DNA of 17,330 nucleotides, from positions 1 through 17,330 of the forward strand of contig JBOHNM010000087.1 in assembly GCA_050730675.1 (NCBI GenBank). The letters are read 5' to 3'. The notes under the pieces are model-generated. The model did not search any database. It had not been told where the DNA came from and saw only the letters and a program-made list of their open reading frames with translations. This document shows positions 13,903 to 17,330 of the stretch, piece by piece. Within the stretch, counting starts at the first letter, position 1. Each line of letters starts with the position of its first letter. The DNA is from JBOHNM01 sp050730675 (GTDB lineage Bacteria; Planctomycetota; Phycisphaerae; Phycisphaerales; UBA1924). The position numbers were made by a program, and so were the translations under genes.

Positions 13903-14688
13903 ATGAACCACCGTTTCAAATTCGTCGCCGTAGCGGGTGCACTGGTCATCTCCGGCCTGGCGTTTTCCGCGCCGTTCGTGCCGTCGCAGCCCGCCATGAC
14001 TGGCGCCGCGTTGCCCGAGACGACCGTCAGTTCAGATGGCACCGCCCGCGTATTCCGCGCGCCCGACTTTGTCGACGTCGTTGTCGGTGTGGTCGTGCAG
14101 GACAAGACCGCCGCTTCGGCACAGGCCGCTGCCAACAAGACCATGGAGCAGGTCGTCGCCGAAACGACCGCGTTGACACTCGCGGGCGCTGAACTGCAAA
14201 CCGGCACGGTCGAGTTGGAGCCGCGCTACTCGCGGTTCCACAACGAGCAGGGAGAGGAGCAGTTGCGGACCATCATCGGCTACCAGGCGAGCATGACCCT
14301 GCGTGTCCGCACCACCAACCTGAAAGCGTGCGCGAAGATCATCGATACGGCGCTGGCGGCCGGCGCCAATCAGGTGCTGGGTGTGAGCTTCCAACTCCGC
14401 GAGGCGCTCGAAGCCCGCGAAGAGGCTCTCCGTCTCGCGTCCCGGGCCGCCAAGCGCAAGGCCGAGGTTCTGGCCGATGGCTTGGGTGTCAAGCTCGGCC
14501 GGTTGGTGACAGCTTCATCCAGCAGCGGTCTCGCCACCCCGTGGCTTGGCCGCGGGATGTACAGCAACATGGCACAAGTTCAGGGCGAGCGGGGTGGCGG
14601 TGAAGGGCCCAGCGACGCGGTAGTGCCCGGCAAGATTGAGGTTTGGGCCACCGTCAGCGTGCAATACGCCGCGGGAAGCGAGAAGTAG
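13903..14688 (+). CDS. SIMPL (DUF541) domain-containing exported protein
   Basis: A 261-residue protein. The signal peptide (MNHRFKFVAVAGALVISGLA) is followed by a single SIMPL/DUF541 domain at about residues 35-258. Typical features are a VSSDGTARVFRAPDFVDV opening, an A-rich helix (TAASAQAAANKTMEQVV), the YQASMTLRVRTTNL strand, LEAREEALRLASRAAKRKAE and ADGLGVKLGRLVTAS, ending in VWATVSVQYA. Family members are periplasmic or surface proteins; some form oligomeric channel-like assemblies, but most have no known role. CAGGAG (13891-13896) lies 6 bases before the ATG. The gene is 15 bases upstream of the short ALDH-like gene, so the two are probably co-transcribed. A functional link to aldehyde metabolism is not evident. 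Confidence 0.9.
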   Translation: MNHRFKFVAVAGALVISGLAFSAPFVPSQPAMTGAALPETTVSSDGTARVFRAPDFVDVVVGVVVQDKTAASAQAAANKTMEQVVAETTALTLAGAELQTGTVELEPRYSRFHNEQGEEQLRTIIGYQASMTLRVRTTNLKACAKIIDTALAAGANQVLGVSFQLREALEAREEALRLASRAAKRKAEVLADGLGVKLGRLVTASSSSGLATPWLGRGMYSNMAQVQGERGGGEGPSDAVVPGKIEVWATVSVQYAAGSEK

Positions 14689-14703
14689 AAGGAATGACAC
14701 ATC

Positions 14704-15573
14704 ATGACCACCCGCCTCGACATCCAAAAGACCTACAAGCTGTACGTGAACGGCGCGTTCCCACGCTCCGAGTCCGGCCGCTCCGATCCCATCCTCGACC
14801 GCGACGGCCAGACCCTCGGCCACTCCTGCAAAGCCAGCCGCAAGGACCTGCGCGAGGCCGTTGTCGCCGCGCGTGGGGCCCAGCCCAAATGGCGTGCCGC
14901 CACGCCCTATCTTCGTGCCCAGATCCTCTACCGCATGGCCGAGATGCTCGAGAGCCGAAAGCCTGAGTTCGTCGAACTCCTCGCCGCGGCCCCACAAGGC
15001 CCTTCCTCCGCCGACGCCCAGCGTGAACTCACCGCTGCCGTCGATCGCCTGGTCTGCTTCGCGGGCTGGGCCGACAAGTTCGCCCATATCCTCGGATGCC
15101 AGAATCCCGTGAGCGCTCCGTACTGGAACATCACCGTTCCCGAGCCGACGGGTGTCATCGGCATCGTCACGCCGAAGGACCACGCTTTGCTCGCGCTCGT
15201 GTCGCTCGTCGCGCCCGTCGTCGCGTCGGGCAATGCCTGCATCGTCATCTCGCCGGCCTTCGCTCCCGTCGTCAGCAGCTTTGGTGAGGTGTGCGCCACC
15301 AGTGACCTCCTCGGCGGCATCATCAACCTTCTTACAGGTGCCCACGACGAACTGGTGCCGATCCTCGCCAAGCACCGCGATGTGGACGGCATCCATGCCG
15401 CGGGCGTCTCGCCGGAACTCGCCAAGGAGATCCAGCTCGGCACCGCCGACAACCTCAAGCGCGTGAAGCTCCGGCGCGACACCGACTGGTTTGATCAAAA
15501 CGAATGCGGCTCACCGTACTGGATCGACCCGTTCGTTGAGTTCAAGACGGTGTGGCACCCGGTGGGGGCGTAG
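14704..15573 (+). CDS. Short aldehyde-dehydrogenase-like protein lacking the catalytic domain
   Basis: A 289-residue protein matching the N-terminal, cofactor-binding half of aldehyde dehydrogenases: YKLYVNGAFPRSESGR, YRMAEMLESRKPEFVELLAA, FAGWADKF, PEPTGVIGIVTPKDHALL, APVVASGNACIVIS and GGIINLLTGAHDELVPILA. Where active enzymes have PWN it has PKD (P157-D159), the FTGST block is replaced by IHAAGVS, and the segment with the catalytic Glu and Cys is missing. It ends in DWFDQNECGSPYW, then FVEFKTVWHPVG. It should be inactive alone; a partner or structural subunit for the full-length ALDH is a reasonable inference. A short form with a similar TKTVWHP-type end is what I recall in actinomycetes, so this looks like a conserved subtype and not a broken gene. 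AAGGA precedes the ATG by 10 bases. Confidence 0.85.
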   Translation: MTTRLDIQKTYKLYVNGAFPRSESGRSDPILDRDGQTLGHSCKASRKDLREAVVAARGAQPKWRAATPYLRAQILYRMAEMLESRKPEFVELLAAAPQGPSSADAQRELTAAVDRLVCFAGWADKFAHILGCQNPVSAPYWNITVPEPTGVIGIVTPKDHALLALVSLVAPVVASGNACIVISPAFAPVVSSFGEVCATSDLLGGIINLLTGAHDELVPILAKHRDVDGIHAAGVSPELAKEIQLGTADNLKRVKLRRDTDWFDQNECGSPYWIDPFVEFKTVWHPVGA

Positions 15574-15581
15574 AGAAGGGA

Positions 15582-15607
15582 ACAACGAACAGCGGCACAA
15601 CGAACAG
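15582..15607. repeat. Two direct copies of ACAACGAACAG, period 15
   Basis: ACAACGAACAG occurs at 15582-15592 and 15597-15607, separated by CGGC, in the convergent gap after the short ALDH-like gene. The same gap holds AGTTGCTC twice (15625-15632, 15654-15661) and a 5-bp hairpin GTGAG-TTG-CTCAC (15651-15663). No strong terminator is seen between the convergent genes. Confidence 0.4.
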
Positions 15608-15669
15608 TGCGCACCAAGGCGGCAAGTTGCTCGGATGTGTGCGGTGTGCTGTGAGTTGCTCACTGTGGT

Positions 15670-16527
15670 TCACGCCATCTTGACCGCCAACTCCGCCGCC
15701 ACCTCCACATTGTGCTTCACCAGCGAGATGTTCGCCCGCAGCGTCGCCCCGCCGCTGAGCCGGTGCAGGGCCCCGAGCACCGCCGGCGTAATGCCCCGTC
15801 CGCTTGCCCTGCCAGCCGCGGCCTCCGTCTCGGCCTGTTTCAGCCATGCGTCGAATTTCACCGCGTCGATCTCGTCGGCCTCAGGGATCGGGTTGCAGAC
15901 CACCACGCCCCGCGCCGTGCGATTGAGCTCGCGGTCAAGGTACTTCGCCAGCTCCGCGGCATCATCAAACCGAGCATCCACGCCCACGCCGCCATCGCGC
16001 GTGTAAAACGCCGGGAAGCGGTCGGTGCGGAAGCCGATCACCGGCACTCCGAGCGTCTCAAGCATCTCGCGAGTATTGACAACGTCGAGCAGACTCTTGC
16101 AACCGGCCGTCACGACCGCAACTGGAAAACGCGTGAAGGCTACCAGGTCGGCCGAGATATCCAACCGCTGCGCTAGCCCACGATGGACGCCGCCAAGCCC
16201 GCCGGTGGCGAAGACGCGCACACCCGCGCCCGCTGCCAACTCCATTGTCGTACTCACCGTTGTCGCACCGTTGCCGCCCCGCGCCAGCGCCACGGCCAGG
16301 CTCGCGGTGTTCAGCTTCGGCACATCCACCTCGACGAGCAGATCGCGGAGCTGCGCGTCGGACATCCCGACGACGGGCTGCCCCCTCAGCACGCCCACCA
16401 GCGCTGGTGTTGCCCCCTGCTTGTGCACGATCGCCGCCAATTCAGCCGCCAGCGTCAACGCCTCACCCCGCGGCACACCGTGTAGCAGGAGCGTGGTTTC
16501 CAGGGCGACGCGGGCAGTGGGGGGCAT
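15670..16527 (-). CDS. psuG: Pseudouridine-5'-phosphate glycosidase
   Basis: A 285-residue PsuG, which splits the C-glycosidic bond of pseudouridine 5'-phosphate to give uracil and ribose 5-phosphate. Matching blocks are VALETTLLLHGVPRGE with the N-terminal active-site Glu, GGNGATTVSTTMELAAGAGV, VFATGGLGGVHRG, LDISADLVAFTRFPVAVVTAG with an active-site Asp, the following CKSLLD with the Schiff-base Lys, LGVPVIGFRTDRFPAFY, and a late SLVKHNVEVAAELA. The size is slightly under the usual 300 or so. ATG 16527 is chosen; a TTG at 16536 would add three residues. The kinase PsuK that supplies its substrate is not in the window. It fits the DeoC theme of nucleoside breakdown. It faces the tryptophan dioxygenase gene divergently. 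Confidence 0.95.
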   Translation of the reverse strand: MPPTARVALETTLLLHGVPRGEALTLAAELAAIVHKQGATPALVGVLRGQPVVGMSDAQLRDLLVEVDVPKLNTASLAVALARGGNGATTVSTTMELAAGAGVRVFATGGLGGVHRGLAQRLDISADLVAFTRFPVAVVTAGCKSLLDVVNTREMLETLGVPVIGFRTDRFPAFYTRDGGVGVDARFDDAAELAKYLDRELNRTARGVVVCNPIPEADEIDAVKFDAWLKQAETEAAAGRASGRGITPAVLGALHRLSGGATLRANISLVKHNVEVAAELAVKMA

Positions 16528-16572
16528 AGGCCCCAATCAGAGCACTGCGCGCGCCGACAAGCAACTCGCCCA

Positions 16573-16588
16573 GGCCCGATCCCGGGCC
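16573..16588. promoter_or_regulatory. Inverted repeat between psuG and tryptophan dioxygenase
   Basis: GGCCCG (16573-16578), loop ATCC, CGGGCC (16583-16588), placed in the 99-base divergent gap just upstream of the candidate -10 for the dioxygenase. An operator is possible, but in GC-rich DNA six pairs is weak. Confidence 0.2.
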
Positions 16589-16615
16589 GGTTCCTCGCTC
16601 GATCCCTTCTCCCCC

Positions 16616-16621
16616 TACCTT
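16616..16621 (+). promoter_or_regulatory. Candidate -10 (TACCTT) of tryptophan 2,3-dioxygenase
   Basis: TACCTT is followed by TGCCC and then ATG at 16627. There is no ribosome site, so a leaderless start is plausible. Confidence 0.35.
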
Positions 16622-16626
16622 TGCCC

Positions 16627-17330
16627 ATGACCTCCCACCCCGGCATGCCCACCCAGCGGGTCGAAAAGCTCACCTACGGCTCTTACCTCAAAGTGCCGCA
16701 GCTGCTCGACCTCCAGCACCCGCTGAGCACGCCGGCCCACCACGACGAGCTGTTGTTCATCGTCTCTCACCAGGTCTACGAACTCTGGTTCAAGCAGATG
16801 CTCCACGAGCTGCACGGGGTCTGCGACTGGCTCGACAAGGACCAACCCCTGCGTGCCGCTCAGCTCCTCAACCGCATCCACAAGATCCAGAACCTGCTCA
16901 TCGAGCAGATCCCGCTTCTGGAGACGATGTTCTCCAGCGAGTTCGCCAAGTTCCGCACCAGCCTCGGCAAGTCCTCCGGCTTCCAGAGCGTGCAGTTCCG
17001 CAAGGTCGAGTTCCTGCTCGGCAACAAGAACCCGCGGCTGCTCGAACTTGTGGGCGATGACGATACGGCCCGCACCGAGATGGCCACCTACCTCGGCAAG
17101 CCCACGCCGTACGATCACTTCATACGCCACCTCGCCCGCGAAGACAACAGGATCTTCCCGATCCCCGCCGACCAGCTCTCGCGCGATACCACCAAGACGC
17201 ACGAGATGAATGATGCCCTCGTCAGCGCACTGGCGATCCTGTACCACAAGCAGGATGTCCACAACGTCGGTGAGCGCTACTACCCGCAGTTCCTCGTCGC
17301 CGAGGGCCTGCTGGAACTGGAGGAGAAGCT
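16627..17330 (+). CDS. Tryptophan 2,3-dioxygenase, N-terminal part
   Basis: The first 234 codons of a heme dioxygenase that opens the indole ring of tryptophan to give N-formylkynurenine, the first step of the kynurenine pathway. The frame is open to the window end, so the heme-ligand histidine in the C-terminal third is not seen. Diagnostic blocks are LTYGSYLKVPQLLDLQ, then HHDELLFIVSHQVYELWFKQ with F44 and H48 at the positions of the active-site Phe and His of the Xanthomonas enzyme. FAKFR (R110, the expected substrate-carboxylate arginine), SGFQSVQFRKVEFLLGNKNP, PTPYDHFIRHLA and YYPQFLVAEGLLELEEK follow. No other kynurenine-pathway gene is in view. Confidence 0.95.
   Translation, partial: MTSHPGMPTQRVEKLTYGSYLKVPQLLDLQHPLSTPAHHDELLFIVSHQVYELWFKQMLHELHGVCDWLDKDQPLRAAQLLNRIHKIQNLLIEQIPLLETMFSSEFAKFRTSLGKSSGFQSVQFRKVEFLLGNKNPRLLELVGDDDTARTEMATYLGKPTPYDHFIRHLAREDNRIFPIPADQLSRDTTKTHEMNDALVSALAILYHKQDVHNVGERYYPQFLVAEGLLELEEK

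Noticed and set aside
12262..13911. 549-residue open frame antisense to the aldehyde dehydrogenase
   Set aside because: The plus-strand frame carries all catalytic motifs. The antisense frame has no domain and is typical of GC-rich coding DNA.
14704..15573. Short ALDH-like gene as a frameshifted or decayed pseudogene
   Set aside because: The frame is intact with a ribosome site and a distinctive C-terminal tail, and no remnant of the catalytic domain lies downstream in any frame.
15651..15663. GTGAG-TTG-CTCAC as a terminator between convergent genes
   Set aside because: Only five pairs and no T-run on either strand.

Overview
The window is GC-rich bacterial DNA, roughly two-thirds G+C by eye. 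It looks like Planctomycetes, most likely the Phycisphaerae side. The clues are a prepilin-like protein of the H-x9-DG type, a short 'VPVPG...RRRR' PEP-CTERM-like tail on a secreted protein, an ECF sigma/RskA-type anti-sigma pair, and planctomycete-style zinc-ribbon membrane proteins. This placement is inference from protein style; there is no rRNA marker. I see no phage, integron, CRISPR array, tRNA or intact insertion sequence.

Layout, left to right. (1) 1-873: 3' end of a B12-dependent ribonucleotide reductase (nrdJ), followed by a perfect hairpin. (2) 1121-2518, minus strand: aldose 1-epimerase and an EVE-domain protein, 15 bases apart. (3) 2723-5083: a 786-residue coiled-coil protein with a two-helix membrane module, closed by a strong terminator. 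(4) 5171-6543, minus strand: an ECF sigma factor overlapping its anti-sigma factor by 4 bases. (5) 6822-8748: a prepilin-like protein, then a secreted cyclophilin. (6) 8847-15573: deoC, two paralogous zinc-ribbon membrane proteins, a PEP-CTERM-like protein, a full-length aldehyde dehydrogenase, a SIMPL-domain protein and a short aldehyde-dehydrogenase-like protein without the catalytic domain. (7) 15670-16527, minus strand: psuG. (8) 16627 to the end: the first two-thirds or so of tryptophan 2,3-dioxygenase.

Functional links. DeoC splits deoxyribose 5-phosphate into acetaldehyde and glyceraldehyde 3-phosphate, and the aldehyde dehydrogenase could oxidise the acetaldehyde. PsuG releases uracil and ribose 5-phosphate from pseudouridine 5'-phosphate. 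Together they suggest a nucleoside/pentose-phosphate catabolic neighbourhood. The deoC, full ALDH and short ALDH-like proteins closely resemble a set I remember as adjacent genes in actinomycetes. Here the set is split by unrelated, lineage-style genes.

The most unusual feature is in the gene starts. Several genes have a clear Shine-Dalgarno sequence (prepilin, cyclophilin, PEP-CTERM protein, SIMPL, sigma factor, short ALDH). Another set has none, but carries a TANNNT -10-like hexamer 5-7 bases before the start codon (epimerase, EVE, deoC, first zinc-ribbon gene, ALDH, tryptophan dioxygenase). This suggests two initiation modes, the second being leaderless mRNA.
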